Counted from the stretch's first letter, positions 20,766 to 30,723 are shown. The stretch is 64,000 nucleotides of DNA from Labilibacter sediminis (GCF_005877885.1 NZ_VCHY01000005.1:62001-126000); one strand, 5' to 3'. The notes: generated by a model from the sequence alone, not told the origin. Numbers and translations: made by a program.

Positions 20766-21443
20766 ATGTTGCAAACTATTGAAATAGTAAAAGAATATAG
20801 AAACAAGGAAATAAACTCTGTTGCCTTAAGCAACATCAACCTGAATGTTGATAAGGGAGAGTACCTTACTGTACTAGGTCCTTCCGGCAGTGGGAAGACT
20901 TCTTTGGTAAATATTTTAGGCTTGCTGGATCCTCCTAGTTCAGGGACTTTAATTATCAATGATCAGGAAATAAATTCTTTAAACGACAAAGAAAAATTAT
21001 CTATTCGCAAAAAAGAAATTGGATTTATATTTAAAGATGCAAAACTCATTGAGGAACTAACCATAGCTGAGAATATTGAACTTCCTTTGGTATATCAAAA
21101 AATCAAAAGAAAAGACAGAAACGAAAGAGTTAGTTCTTTACTTGGGCAAATGAATCTACTTCACCGTAAAAATCATTACGTATCAAGTTTAAGTAGTCTT
21201 CAAAAGCAAAAAGTAGCTATTGCCAGAGCTTTAAGCTACAACCCTTCTATTATTATAGCTGATGAGCCTACAGGACTGCTTAACTCAGCTGATGGAGACG
21301 AAATTTTAGATATACTTAGCAACATCAATGACAACGGAACCAGCCTATTGGTGTTCACGCATTCAGACAGGGTTGCTGAAAGAGGTCAACGTATAGTACA
21401 GCTATTCGATGGACATCTGATTATGGACAGCGCACTTAAATAA
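20766..21443 (+). CDS. ABC transporter ATP-binding protein, MacB/LolD-type, with degenerate motifs
   Basis: ATPase of an FtsX-type ABC system, 225 residues. Walker A GPSGSGKT (38-45), Walker B IIIADEPTG with catalytic Glu167, and the H-loop His199 (FTHSD) are intact. Two signature elements are altered: the Q-loop glutamine of GFVFQ is Lys90 (GFIFKDAKL), and the LSGGQ signature reads LSSLQKQK (142-149). The D-loop also departs from SLD (LLNSAD). The gene lies 6 bases before the permease gene, so they work together. Intact Walker motifs argue for nucleotide binding; the changes may slow hydrolysis or alter coupling to the permease. Confidence 0.9.
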   Translation: MLQTIEIVKEYRNKEINSVALSNINLNVDKGEYLTVLGPSGSGKTSLVNILGLLDPPSSGTLIINDQEINSLNDKEKLSIRKKEIGFIFKDAKLIEELTIAENIELPLVYQKIKRKDRNERVSSLLGQMNLLHRKNHYVSSLSSLQKQKVAIARALSYNPSIIIADEPTGLLNSADGDEILDILSNINDNGTSLLVFTHSDRVAERGQRIVQLFDGHLIMDSALK

Positions 21444-21449
21444 TTCACC

Positions 21450-23903
21450 ATGCGAATATTTAATTACATAAAAGTAGCTATTCGTTCATTATTTAGGTAT
21501 CGGTCTGATGCTGCAATTAATGTAATTGGCTTATCTATTGGCATTACCATTAGCATTATCGTTTTAATGTATGTAAGATATGAGCTCAATTACGACAAAA
21601 GTTTTAACCATAGCGAACAAACTTATCGGGTTATTACCAATGGCATAGTTGGTAACAAAACATTTAACAGCGCCTTGGCTCCCATGCCACTGTCTGACTA
21701 TCTTAAACAAAACTACCCTGAAGTAAATGTGTCTGCAAAAATTTTGCGCGGAGCTAATAAACTTATATCATACAAAGAGAAAAAGTACAATGAAGATAAT
21801 TTCTTCTATGCCGACTCTTCTTTCTTTGAAATATTTAATACTCCGTTTATTTTAGGCGATCCCCAACATGCATTAAATGGAGATGACCACGTGGTTATCA
21901 CCAAACGTATTGCTCAAAAATACTTTGGCTTCGAGAATCCTCTTGGCAAAAAAATAAAATTAGATAACGGACTAATTCTTGAGGTGACGGGCATTTGCGA
22001 ACCACTTCCCAGGAACTCACACTTTCACTTTGACTTTGTTGCATCGCAAAAAGCTACCGAACAACTTTTTAAGAGCAAAAGCAAAAAACACCTTGAAGAA
22101 TACAAAAACAATTGGTTAAGAATAGATTGGTATACCTATGTCATACTAAATAAAAACTCAGATCCTGCAAGCTTTGCAGAAAAAATTAAGGCAGACCTTA
22201 AAGATGAAATAGACCAACAAATTCGTGCCATCACAACAGATAGTATCGACGCTGCTGATGGTATTAAAGGGATATCTCTACAACTTCAACCCTTAGAAGA
22301 TATACACCTACACTCCAGAATAGATGATGAATTGGAACCAAACTCAAAAAAAATATACGTCACCTTATTTTTATTCATCGCCATTTTTGTCCTCACCATC
22401 ACATCTGTTAATTTTATTAATTTAACCACAGCAAAAGCATCGTACAGATTACACGAGATTAGCATCAGAAAACTGGCTGGCGTTACCAGACAAGAGCTTA
22501 TCCGGCAGTTTATTATTGAAGCTATCACCTACAGTTTCATTGCCTTATTCATTGGTTTGGTATCTGTAGAATTATTACTCCCAAGCTTTAATAAACTATT
22601 TGGTTTGCATTTAAAATTTAACAATCTGGATTCAAGATTTGACCTTATATATATTATAATACTCACCTTCTTTATTGGCATTATTTCAGGAATTTACCCG
22701 GCTATTGCTTTTTCACGCTTTAAGGAAGTCAATATCTTTAGAAAAGATTATCGACTTGGTAAAAAAGGATTTATGATACGCGGCATGCTCAGTGCTGTAC
22801 AAATTACCGTAGCCACATTTTTGGTTATTCTGGCGATAGGTATGTATTGGCAGTTATCGTATCTGAAAAATAAAAACCTTGGTTTTAACAGCGACAACAT
22901 TTTGGTTGTTGAAAGAGGCTACTCATTAGGACGTCAGTTTCAGGAATTCAAAGCTAAAATTAAGTCATTCCCTCATATTGAAGAGGTTTCGGCCTGCTCT
23001 GTTTTACCTGGCGATAAAGCCACACAAACATCTTTTAATTACTCTGGTAAAAATGGAGATCAAATGATACTTCTTCCGGTTAACTTTGTTGAAAGAGATT
23101 TTTTTAAAACACTTGGCATTAAATTTTATGCCGGTGAACTTTGGAATCAGACTGATAAAAAAATGGCTTCCGATGTGGTTATTAACGAAGCTGCACAAAG
23201 TTATTTAAAGATGAGTAAGCCACTGGGACAAAAAATAAGCTTTCCACAATCTAATAAAGAAAAGCACTGGGGATTTTCAATACGTGGTGTTGTTAAAGAT
23301 TTTTATTTTGAACCTTTACAGTTTCCTTTGCGTCCGTTGGTGTTAATGGACCTGCCAAAAGGAAGCTTTTACGATCATTTATTGATTAAAGTATCTGACG
23401 ACATCGACGCCGAACTAATCACAGAGGAGGTAAGTAATATTTGGAAAGATTACACCAACAACGAACCCTTTGAATACAAGCTATTAAACGATAAGCTCAA
23501 AAACAATCTTAGCGAAGAAACAAAAGTTTTAAAGATTGTTCTTGTCTTTATGGTTTTATCACTATTTGTAGCCTGGATCGGACTTAGAGCATTAGCTGCC
23601 TATACCGAAGAGCAAAAACACAATGATTTAGAAATTAGGAAACTTAGCGGTGCAACACCAAAACAAATATTCACGGAACTTTTCTCTTACCTAAGCCATT
23701 TTATTCTTATAGGTATTATAGTGGCTATTCCTGTTTCGTACATGGTTATTCAAATATGGTTAAATGGATTTGCAAACCACGACAGATTACCTGTTACCAT
23801 AATGATTGCCATTGGTTCTATAATTTGGGGACTTTCCTTTCTTATGGTTTTACTACATTCCCTAAAAAGTATCAAAAGCACCCCTGAAACAAATCACTTA
23901 TAA
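21450..23903 (+). CDS. FtsX/MacB-like ABC transporter permease
   Basis: Large permease of 817 residues with the duplicated layout of Bacteroidota MacB_PCD/FtsX proteins: a membrane segment near 20-42, a periplasmic domain (about 45-290), three segments (about 297-425), another membrane segment near 447-470, a second periplasmic domain (about 475-680) and a final three-segment FtsX core (about 690-805). The paired repeats EISIRKLAGVTRQEL and LEIRKLSGATPKQIF mark the two FtsX halves. Such systems act as mechanotransmission machines or export small peptides or lipids rather than importing solutes. It is cotranscribed with the degenerate ATPase and lies opposite a two-component system that probably controls it. 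Confidence 0.92.
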   Translation: MRIFNYIKVAIRSLFRYRSDAAINVIGLSIGITISIIVLMYVRYELNYDKSFNHSEQTYRVITNGIVGNKTFNSALAPMPLSDYLKQNYPEVNVSAKILRGANKLISYKEKKYNEDNFFYADSSFFEIFNTPFILGDPQHALNGDDHVVITKRIAQKYFGFENPLGKKIKLDNGLILEVTGICEPLPRNSHFHFDFVASQKATEQLFKSKSKKHLEEYKNNWLRIDWYTYVILNKNSDPASFAEKIKADLKDEIDQQIRAITTDSIDAADGIKGISLQLQPLEDIHLHSRIDDELEPNSKKIYVTLFLFIAIFVLTITSVNFINLTTAKASYRLHEISIRKLAGVTRQELIRQFIIEAITYSFIALFIGLVSVELLLPSFNKLFGLHLKFNNLDSRFDLIYIIILTFFIGIISGIYPAIAFSRFKEVNIFRKDYRLGKKGFMIRGMLSAVQITVATFLVILAIGMYWQLSYLKNKNLGFNSDNILVVERGYSLGRQFQEFKAKIKSFPHIEEVSACSVLPGDKATQTSFNYSGKNGDQMILLPVNFVERDFFKTLGIKFYAGELWNQTDKKMASDVVINEAAQSYLKMSKPLGQKISFPQSNKEKHWGFSIRGVVKDFYFEPLQFPLRPLVLMDLPKGSFYDHLLIKVSDDIDAELITEEVSNIWKDYTNNEPFEYKLLNDKLKNNLSEETKVLKIVLVFMVLSLFVAWIGLRALAAYTEEQKHNDLEIRKLSGATPKQIFTELFSYLSHFILIGIIVAIPVSYMVIQIWLNGFANHDRLPVTIMIAIGSIIWGLSFLMVLLHSLKSIKSTPETNHL

Positions 23904-24046
23904 ACAAGCCGCTAACCACTTAATTACCAAACTATAAACTAGGGGACTCATATATCCTGAATTTATTCCTGTACACTTCTGTTCAGACATTTAATTCAAA
24001 ATAGAGATGGATGCCGCTTAGCAGTGGTATTTCTAAAAAAAAACAA

Positions 24047-24054
24047 TATATTTG
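24047..24054 (+). promoter_or_regulatory. Probable -7 box of secDF
   Basis: TATATTTG, a perfect TAnnTTTG match 60 bases before the secDF start; no TTTG at the expected -33 distance was found, so support is partial. Confidence 0.4.
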
Positions 24055-24114
24055 CGCAATTCATGACTTTTGAATTAAATTTAAATTGACAACATAAATA
24101 AATATTAAGTAAAG

Positions 24115-27111
24115 ATGCAAAACAAAGGAGCAATCAGACTTTTTGCCATCCTTTTAGCGTTAGTGAGTTTATATCAATTGATGTTTACTTATCAAACAAA
24201 AGAGGAAGAAAATAAGGCAAAAGAAATAGCATTAGGAGATCCACAAGCAGAAATTAATTATTTGGACTCAGTTGCTAATGAGCCTGTGTATAATTTTCTT
24301 GGATTAAAAAATTACACTTACAAAGAGTGTAAAGAGAAGGAGATTAATTTTGGTTTGGACCTTAAAGGTGGTATGAACTTAATCCTGGAAGTTAAAGTAG
24401 CAGATATCTTAAAAGCACTTTCTAACTACAATTCAGATCCAACTTTTAACGAAGCTTTACAAATCGCAGAACAACAAGAGAAAAGCTCTTCTGAAGACTT
24501 TATCTCTCTATTTTACGATGCGTTTACTGAATTAGATAAAGAAGCTCGTTTAGCTGTCATCTTTAACACTGTAGAACTTCAGGGAAAAATTGGATACAAT
24601 ACTTCAAACGAAGAGGTGTTAAAAGTTATTAGAGAAGAGTCTCAGAGTGCTATTGAGAACGCCTTTAATATTTTACGTACTCGTATCGACCGCTTCGGAG
24701 TAACACAGCCAAATATTCAACAACTTGAGAAAGCAGGTAGAGTATTGGTTGAGCTTCCTGGTATTAAAGATCCTCAAAGGGTAAGAAAATTACTTCAGGG
24801 AACAGCAAGTCTTGAATTCTGGGAAACGTATGAGATTCAGGAATTGGTTCCTAACTTAATTCAGGCAAACCAAAAGGTGGTTGAGATTGAAACAGCAAAA
24901 CAAGATTTAGCTAAAACTACAACTGAAGAAACTGAAGAAGTAGAAGTAATTGAAGAGCCTGCTGAAACTGATGTAACAGAAGATCTTTTAAGCGCATTAG
25001 ATTCAGACAGCACAGCTGTAGATTCATTAGCTACTCAGTCTACTCTTTCATTATTCAGCGTTTTAACACCTTCTCAACGTCAACAAGGACCTTTAGTAGG
25101 ATATGCTTTAGCAAAAGATACTTCTAAAGTAAATGCTTACCTGCAAATGGATCAGGTACGTGCTTTATTTCCAAAGAACGTAAGATTTTTATGGGGTGTT
25201 AAGCCTCTTCCACAACGTGAGCTTCAGGATGGAAGCATGAGCAAGGATGAAATTTATGAACTTATTGCCATTAAAGTTTCCAGTCATGATGGTCGTCCTC
25301 CATTAGAAGGAGATGTAATTACCAGCGCACGTGCTGAGACTAGTCAGGATGGAAGCTATGAAGTAAGCATGGGTATGAACCCGGAAGGTTCAAATATCTG
25401 GGCTCGTTTAACACAAGCAAATATTGGAAAAAGTGTTGCCATTGTTTTAGATGGTTACGTATATAGTTACCCAACAGTAAATGTTGCCATTAAAGGAGGA
25501 AGAAGTTCTATTACAGGTAACTTTACTCCGGAAGAGGCAAAAGACCTTGCAAACATCCTTAAGTCAGGTAAGCTTCCTGCTCCAGCACGTATTGTTGAGG
25601 ATACAGTAGTAGGTCCTTCTCTTGGTGAAGAAGCGGTTAACTCCGGTTTGTCTTCATTCATCTGGGCTTTCCTTGTAGTATTGGCTTACATGATTTTCTT
25701 CTATGGTTTTAGAGCCGGATTTGTTTCTGACCTTGCCTTGATTGCAAACATGTTCTTTATTCTTGGAGTATTGGCATCTTTTGGTGCGGTATTAACATTA
25801 CCGGGTATTGCGGGTATCGTATTAACCATTGGTATGTCGGTTGATGCTAACGTACTTATCTACGAGCGTATTCGTGAAGAATTAGCTGCAGGTAAAGGTG
25901 TTCGTTTAGCTATTTCCGATGGATACAAAAACGCATTCTCTGCAATTATTGATGCTAACGTAACTACATTCCTTACTGGTATTATTTTATTCGTATTTGG
26001 TACTGGTCCGATTAAAGGTTTCGCAACAACATTAATGATTGGTATTGCTACTTCTTTCTTCTCAGCGATTTTTATTACTCGCTTAATTTTTGAAAGAATG
26101 CTGGATAAGAAAACTGACGTTAAGTTTGGTACTAAATTAACTGAAGGATTCCTGAAGAGTACTAAAGTTAAATTCCTTGAGAAAAAGAAAGTATTCTTTG
26201 TTGTTTCAGGTATTGTGCTTATTGCAAGTGTGGCTTCGTTAGCTACGCACGGATTAAAACTAGGAATTGACTTTTCCGGAGGTCGTACTTATGTAATTCG
26301 TTTCGAAGAAAAAGTATCTGCTTCCGATATTCAAAAAACGTTATCTGACGAATTTGAAGGAGCACATGTTGAAGTAAAAACTTTTGGTGGAGATAATCAG
26401 GTTAGAATTGCGACTAACTACATGATTGATGAAAACACAACTGAAATTGACAACTCGATTGAAGAAAAACTGCATGCTGGATTAAAAGAGTATATTGGTG
26501 CTGACGTTACTTTTGACAACTTCATCAATAACTATAGAATGAGTTCTCAAAAAGTAGGACCAACCATTGCTACAGACATTAAAACAAAAGCATATTACGC
26601 TATTATCTTCTCGCTAATCGTAATCTTCCTTTACATCTTAATCCGTTTCCGTAACTGGGAGTATGGTTTAGGTGCATTGGTTGCTTTAGTACATGATGTT
26701 ATATTAGTACTTGGTGCATTCTCAATGTTATACAGTATTGTACCATTTAGCTTAGAAATTGACCAGGCTTTTATTGCAGCTATACTGACTGTAATTGGAT
26801 ACTCGATAAATGATACCGTGGTTGTATTTGACCGTATCAGGGAATATTTAGGATTACATCCCAAAAGAGAAAGAGTTGGTGTTGTGGATTCAGCATTAAA
26901 CTCAACAATCAGTCGTACCGTAAATACATCGTTAACTACGTTTGTAGTACTATTGGTTATCTTCTTATTTGGAGGTGAGGTAATTCAAGGATTTGTATTT
27001 GCCTTAATGTTAGGTGTTGTAGTGGGTACTTACTCTTCGTTATTTATCGCTACTCCTGTTGCTTTCTCTGTAATTGAATCCAGAGAAAAGAAAAAAGGAG
27101 CTAAAAAATAA
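24115..27111 (+). CDS. secDF: Protein translocase subunit SecDF (fused SecD-SecF)
   Basis: Proton-driven accessory of the Sec translocon that pulls preproteins across the inner membrane. One 998-residue chain holds both halves: the SecD half with N-terminal membrane segment (7-25), periplasmic P1 domain (INFGLDLKGGMNL) and five further segments (about 505-670), then the SecF half beginning near 690 with LGIDFSGGRTYVIRF and its six segments. The fusion is normal in Bacteroidota. An acidic insertion (about 265-300, Glu/Thr-rich) sits inside the P1 region. ATG at 24115. It is monocistronic, closed by a strong terminator at 27134. Confidence 0.96.
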   Translation: MQNKGAIRLFAILLALVSLYQLMFTYQTKEEENKAKEIALGDPQAEINYLDSVANEPVYNFLGLKNYTYKECKEKEINFGLDLKGGMNLILEVKVADILKALSNYNSDPTFNEALQIAEQQEKSSSEDFISLFYDAFTELDKEARLAVIFNTVELQGKIGYNTSNEEVLKVIREESQSAIENAFNILRTRIDRFGVTQPNIQQLEKAGRVLVELPGIKDPQRVRKLLQGTASLEFWETYEIQELVPNLIQANQKVVEIETAKQDLAKTTTEETEEVEVIEEPAETDVTEDLLSALDSDSTAVDSLATQSTLSLFSVLTPSQRQQGPLVGYALAKDTSKVNAYLQMDQVRALFPKNVRFLWGVKPLPQRELQDGSMSKDEIYELIAIKVSSHDGRPPLEGDVITSARAETSQDGSYEVSMGMNPEGSNIWARLTQANIGKSVAIVLDGYVYSYPTVNVAIKGGRSSITGNFTPEEAKDLANILKSGKLPAPARIVEDTVVGPSLGEEAVNSGLSSFIWAFLVVLAYMIFFYGFRAGFVSDLALIANMFFILGVLASFGAVLTLPGIAGIVLTIGMSVDANVLIYERIREELAAGKGVRLAISDGYKNAFSAIIDANVTTFLTGIILFVFGTGPIKGFATTLMIGIATSFFSAIFITRLIFERMLDKKTDVKFGTKLTEGFLKSTKVKFLEKKKVFFVVSGIVLIASVASLATHGLKLGIDFSGGRTYVIRFEEKVSASDIQKTLSDEFEGAHVEVKTFGGDNQVRIATNYMIDENTTEIDNSIEEKLHAGLKEYIGADVTFDNFINNYRMSSQKVGPTIATDIKTKAYYAIIFSLIVIFLYILIRFRNWEYGLGALVALVHDVILVLGAFSMLYSIVPFSLEIDQAFIAAILTVIGYSINDTVVVFDRIREYLGLHPKRERVGVVDSALNSTISRTVNTSLTTFVVLLVIFLFGGEVIQGFVFALMLGVVVGTYSSLFIATPVAFSVIESREKKKGAKK

Positions 27112-27133
27112 GTTAATCATATAATGATATATT

Positions 27134-27175
27134 ACACCCTTTAAACCTTTGTGTTTAAAGGGTGTTTTGTTTTTG
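27134..27175 (+). terminator. Terminator of secDF
   Basis: Perfect 13-bp stem ACACCCTTTAAAC / GTTTAAAGGGTGT with a 6-base loop, followed by TTTGTTTTTG. It lies 23 bases after the secDF stop. Confidence 0.93.
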
Positions 27176-27206
27176 TTATCTTTGGTGCATAAATAACAAT
27201 TGTATT

Positions 27207-27593
27207 ATGACGTTTTTGTTTTTTTCATTCTCCGGAGGAGAAATTTTTCTTGTGGTATTGGCAGTGCTCGTACTTTTTGGAGCAAAAAAAATACCTGAAT
27301 TGGCCCGCACTTTAGGTAAAGGGATGAATGAATTTAGAAAGGCTACCGATGAACTTAAACGTGAGTTTAAGGATGGAACTGATGATTTAGCCAGAGATTT
27401 TAAAGAAAGTCAGGAAGATATTGAAGCCCATGTTAAGGAAATTGGTGAAACCATTACCGATACCGACAGCTACGAGCCCTATGAAGAATTGGACGAAGAA
27501 CAAGACAATGAGTTAACAAACAATATTGACGAGAATTCACAAGCCAGACCTTCAAAAAAAGTGAACGGACAAAAAGAATCTGACACCGAATAA
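27207..27593 (+). CDS. tatA: Twin-arginine translocase subunit TatA/TatE
   Basis: Pore-forming component of the Tat pathway, which exports folded proteins. From the ATG at 27207 the protein has 128 residues: a single membrane helix (about 8-25, EIFLVVLAVLVLFG), the conserved FGAKKIPELAR hinge, an amphipathic helix with GKGMNEFRKATDELKRE, and a long acidic tail. The frame is open for 15 more codons upstream but would include the secDF terminator. A TATCTTTG -7 box lies at 27177-27184. It is first in a seven-gene operon. No tatC is in the window. Confidence 0.92.
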   Translation: MTFLFFSFSGGEIFLVVLAVLVLFGAKKIPELARTLGKGMNEFRKATDELKREFKDGTDDLARDFKESQEDIEAHVKEIGETITDTDSYEPYEELDEEQDNELTNNIDENSQARPSKKVNGQKESDTE

Positions 27594-27607
27594 GAAAAAT
27601 ATACTTC

Positions 27608-28543
27608 ATGGGTTTTATAATGTTGATAGCAGGTTTTACCCTGCTTTTTTTTAGTGGAGACTGGCTTGTTAAATCCAGTATTCAAATTGCCCGATACTTT
27701 CGTATTTCAACTTTGGTTGTTGGAATCACTGTAGTAGCCTTTGGCACATCCGCTCCTGAATTAATTGTAAGCTTAAAAGCTGTTTTTGACGGGGTACCGG
27801 ATATTTCGGTTGGAAATGTAGTGGGTTCTAATATTGCCAATATTGCATTGGTACTGGGTACAGTATCCATCATACTGCCCATAAAAGTTAAAAAGAAATC
27901 TATTTTTTTCGACTGGGCTGTAATGATGATAGCCTCATTGTTATTTTACTTTTTTGCCCAAAACAACAAGTTACAATTTTTCGAAGGTGTTATATTCCTG
28001 GTTTTCATCTCTCTTTACCTTATTTTCTCCGTATATAGTTCACGCAGGCAGATGGGAAAGTCAGGTGAGCTCATTGAAAAACCAAGCATGAAAATAATAT
28101 GGGCTGTTGCCCTCCTTGTATTGGCTGCTACCGGTCTTTATTTTGGATCGAAACTTTTAGTTGAGGGTGCTGTTATTATTGCCAAGGGGTTTAATGTAAG
28201 CGAAAGAGTTATCGGTATCTCCGTTGTTGCCTTTGGAACAAGTGTACCTGAACTTGCCACATCAGTTATGGCTGCTGTCAAAAAAGAAACTGATATATCT
28301 ATAGGAAACATCATTGGCTCTAATATATTTAACTTATTAGCTATCCTTGGAGTAACCTCTGTGCTAAAAACCATTAATATCTCCCAAGTTTTAATTTCTG
28401 TTGATATTTGGTGGATGATGGGAATTTCGGCCTTACTTATGCTTGCTTTATTACCATTAAAAAAAGGACATATATCCAGGTGGAAAGGTGTCTTATTTGT
28501 AGCCATTTATGCATACTATATGATATTGTTATTTACCCATTAA
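27608..28543 (+). CDS. Calcium/sodium antiporter (CaCA family, YrbG-like)
   Basis: Inner-membrane cation exchanger, 311 residues with about ten hydrophobic segments in two inverted repeats. The alpha-repeat signatures are both present: GTSAPELIVSL with GNVVGSNIANI, and GTSVPELATSV with GNIIGSNIFNL. These carry the ion-coordinating acidic residues. It follows tatA by 14 bases. The ion (Ca2+ or Na+) is assigned by family only. Confidence 0.93.
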   Translation: MGFIMLIAGFTLLFFSGDWLVKSSIQIARYFRISTLVVGITVVAFGTSAPELIVSLKAVFDGVPDISVGNVVGSNIANIALVLGTVSIILPIKVKKKSIFFDWAVMMIASLLFYFFAQNNKLQFFEGVIFLVFISLYLIFSVYSSRRQMGKSGELIEKPSMKIIWAVALLVLAATGLYFGSKLLVEGAVIIAKGFNVSERVIGISVVAFGTSVPELATSVMAAVKKETDISIGNIIGSNIFNLLAILGVTSVLKTINISQVLISVDIWWMMGISALLMLALLPLKKGHISRWKGVLFVAIYAYYMILLFTH

Positions 28544-28552
28544 TCAGATCAA

Positions 28553-29203
28553 ATGATTTCAGCTAAAGGAATAAAAAAACAATTTGGTGATTTACAGGTA
28601 TTAAAAGGGATTGATCTCGAAATTAAGGAGGGAGAAATCGTATCCATTGTGGGGCCCAGCGGCGCAGGTAAAACTACCTTACTCCAGATACTAGGTACAC
28701 TTGATGATCCTAACGATGGTGAAGTTGAAATCAACAATACATCTATTCAAAACTTGAGCACAAAAGAACTGGCCAAATTCAGAAACGAAAACATCGGTTT
28801 TGTCTTTCAGTTCCATCAATTACTTCCTGAGTTTAATGCTCTTGAAAACATAACTCTGCCCGCACTAATTGCCGGTAAAAACAAAGCAAAAAGCGAAAAG
28901 AGAGCCAAAGAAATATTAGATTTTCTGAACTTAAAAGACAGGGAGCTCCATAAGCCTGCAGAACTCAGTGGTGGTGAAAAACAACGCATTGCCATTGCCC
29001 GTGCACTCATCAATGATCCTGCTGTAGTTTTTGCCGATGAGCCTACCGGAAGTCTGGATTCTCAAAACCAGGAAGAATTACACAAACTTTTTTTTAAACT
29101 TAGAGATGAGTTTAAGCAGACCTTTGTAATAGTTACACATGATTTGCACCTGGCACATTTGAGCGACAGAGAGATTAAGATGAAAGATGGATTTGTTCTT
29201 TAA
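28553..29203 (+). CDS. ABC transporter ATP-binding protein, LolD/MacB-type
   Basis: 216-residue ATPase with every motif intact: Walker [10 protein letters not shown]-loop [11 protein letters not shown], signature LSGGEKQR, Walker [16 protein letters not shown]-loop VTHD. Sequence and length match LolD, which drives lipoprotein release from the inner membrane with LolCE. No LolC/E-like permease gene is next to it; it sits between the cation antiporter (9-bp gap) and a TIGR02757 gene (17-bp gap), so the partner is encoded elsewhere. It makes a useful contrast with the degenerate homologue at 20766. Confidence 0.92.
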   Translation: MISAKGIKKQFGDLQVLKGIDLEIKEGEIVSIVGPSGAGKTTLLQILGTLDDPNDGEVEINNTSIQNLSTKELAKFRNENIGFVFQFHQLLPEFNALENITLPALIAGKNKAKSEKRAKEILDFLNLKDRELHKPAELSGGEKQRIAIARALINDPAVVFADEPTGSLDSQNQEELHKLFFKLRDEFKQTFVIVTHDLHLAHLSDREIKMKDGFVL

Positions 29204-29220
29204 TAAGGAGAGGTAAGCTG

Positions 29221-29985
29221 ATGGTAGATACTGAAGAGATTAAATCTTTTTTAGATGAAAAGGTGTTGGCTTATAATGCACCAAACTTTATTGCGTCCGA
29301 CCCCATTTCTTTACCTAAACAATTTACCCGGAAAGAAGATATCGAAATAGCAGGTTTTATTGCTGCTACCATATCTTGGGGACAACGTACAGCTATTATT
29401 AAAAGTGGAAATAAAATTTTATCGTGGTTAAATCATCAGCCATATGAATTTATTTTAAATGGTGATATCGATGAAATACCCGATGGAGCCGTTTACAGAA
29501 CCTTCAACGGAACAGACCTTAAATATTTTATTCTTGCTCTTAGGAATATTTACCATAATTATGGCGGTTTAGAAACGGTTTTTACCGAAGGATATCAACC
29601 TAACAAGTGTATTAAAGAAGCGATCATTCACTTTAGAGATGTATTTACTTCATTTCAGGATGCCGGCAGAACCGGAAAACATCTGGCTAACGTTGGCAAA
29701 GGATCTTCGGCGAAGCGCATAAATATGTACTTAAGATGGATGGTGAGACAGGATAAGATGGGGGTTGATTTTGGTATATGGAGAGATATAAACTGTTCTG
29801 ACCTGATGTTACCTCTGGACGTACACACGAGCAATGTAGGACGAAAACTAGGCTTAATAAAACGCAAGCAAAACGACTGGAAAGCAGTTGAAGAGATTAG
29901 TTTAAAACTAAAAGAGTTTTGTCCGGAAGATCCCATTAAATATGATTATGCCCTATTTGGCTTAGGTGTATTTGAAAAATTTTAG
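29221..29985 (+). CDS. TIGR02757 (DUF2400) family protein
   Basis: 254-residue cytosolic protein of the conserved TIGR02757/DUF2400 family, unknown function. Recognisable strings are SDPISLPKQF, IAGFIAATISWGQR, GKGSSAKRINMYLRWMVR and LPLDVHTSNVGRKLGL. The Lys/Arg-rich central part recalls helix-hairpin-helix DNA-repair glycosylases, but I would not assign an activity. It is embedded in the tatA-comB operon, 2 bases before the tRNA methyltransferase gene. Confidence 0.88.
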   Translation: MVDTEEIKSFLDEKVLAYNAPNFIASDPISLPKQFTRKEDIEIAGFIAATISWGQRTAIIKSGNKILSWLNHQPYEFILNGDIDEIPDGAVYRTFNGTDLKYFILALRNIYHNYGGLETVFTEGYQPNKCIKEAIIHFRDVFTSFQDAGRTGKHLANVGKGSSAKRINMYLRWMVRQDKMGVDFGIWRDINCSDLMLPLDVHTSNVGRKLGLIKRKQNDWKAVEEISLKLKEFCPEDPIKYDYALFGLGVFEKF

Positions 29986-29987
29986 AA

Positions 29988-30704
29988 ATGGCAAACACGT
30001 ATTTTTCATTCAAAGAATTTATCGTTCATCAGGATAAAACTGCCATGAAAGTAGGTACTGATGGAGTATTACTCGGAGCCTGGGCAAATTGTGACAAAGC
30101 AAAAAAAATATTAGATATTGGAAGTGGTACGGGCCTAATTTCCTTAATGCTGGCACAAAGAACAGAAAATGCTGCAATTGATGCCATCGAAATTGATGAC
30201 AGTGCATTTGGGCAGATGCAGCAAAACTTTGAATTATCCCCATGGAAAAACAGATTAACAAGTATCCATATGGATTTTAAACACTACAGCACTACATCCG
30301 GGAATAAATATGAATTAATTGTTAGTAATCCTCCTTTTTTTATTAACTCCTTAAAAAATGAGTGTAATAAAAAAAGCCTGGCCCGCCATACCGATAGCCT
30401 AAGCTTTGCTGAACTCATTTCGGGCATTGATATGTTGTTAGCTGAAAACGGGATTTTTTGTGTAATACTGCCTGCTACTGAAAAAAGCAGTTTTATTGAA
30501 TTAGCCAAAACATCTGGTCTGAATCTGACAAGATGTTTATATATAAAACCAACACCTTCTAAACCTGCAAAAAGAATTTTAATGGAATTCTCGTTGTCAA
30601 AATCAGTTTGTATCGAAGAAGAAATCATCATTGAAGATTCGGGCAGGCATGGTTATTCTAACGAATATAAAGAGTTAACCAAAGACTTCTATCTGGCATT
30701 TTAA
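29988..30704 (+). CDS. tRNA1(Val) (adenine(37)-N6)-methyltransferase-like (TrmN6/YfiC)
   Basis: SAM-dependent N6-adenine methyltransferase, 238 residues. It has the SAM site LDIGSGTGLISLML (about 43-56), an acidic ribose-binding strand IDAIEIDD, and the catalytic NPPFF motif (about 106-110), plus the family start FSFKEFIVHQDKTAMKVGTD. The family methylates A37 of tRNA1(Val), whose anticodon is TAC in Bacteria; three such tRNA-Val genes lie 15 kb away in this window. ATG at 29988, two bases after the previous stop. Confidence 0.9.
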   Translation: MANTYFSFKEFIVHQDKTAMKVGTDGVLLGAWANCDKAKKILDIGSGTGLISLMLAQRTENAAIDAIEIDDSAFGQMQQNFELSPWKNRLTSIHMDFKHYSTTSGNKYELIVSNPPFFINSLKNECNKKSLARHTDSLSFAELISGIDMLLAENGIFCVILPATEKSSFIELAKTSGLNLTRCLYIKPTPSKPAKRILMEFSLSKSVCIEEEIIIEDSGRHGYSNEYKELTKDFYLAF

Positions 30705-30723
30705 AAGTTATACAACACTCAGT

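Noticed and set aside
27162-27206. Upstream start for tatA adding 15 residues
   Set aside because: The extension lies in the secDF terminator and is Cys-rich; the ATG at 27207 gives the normal TatA N-terminus.
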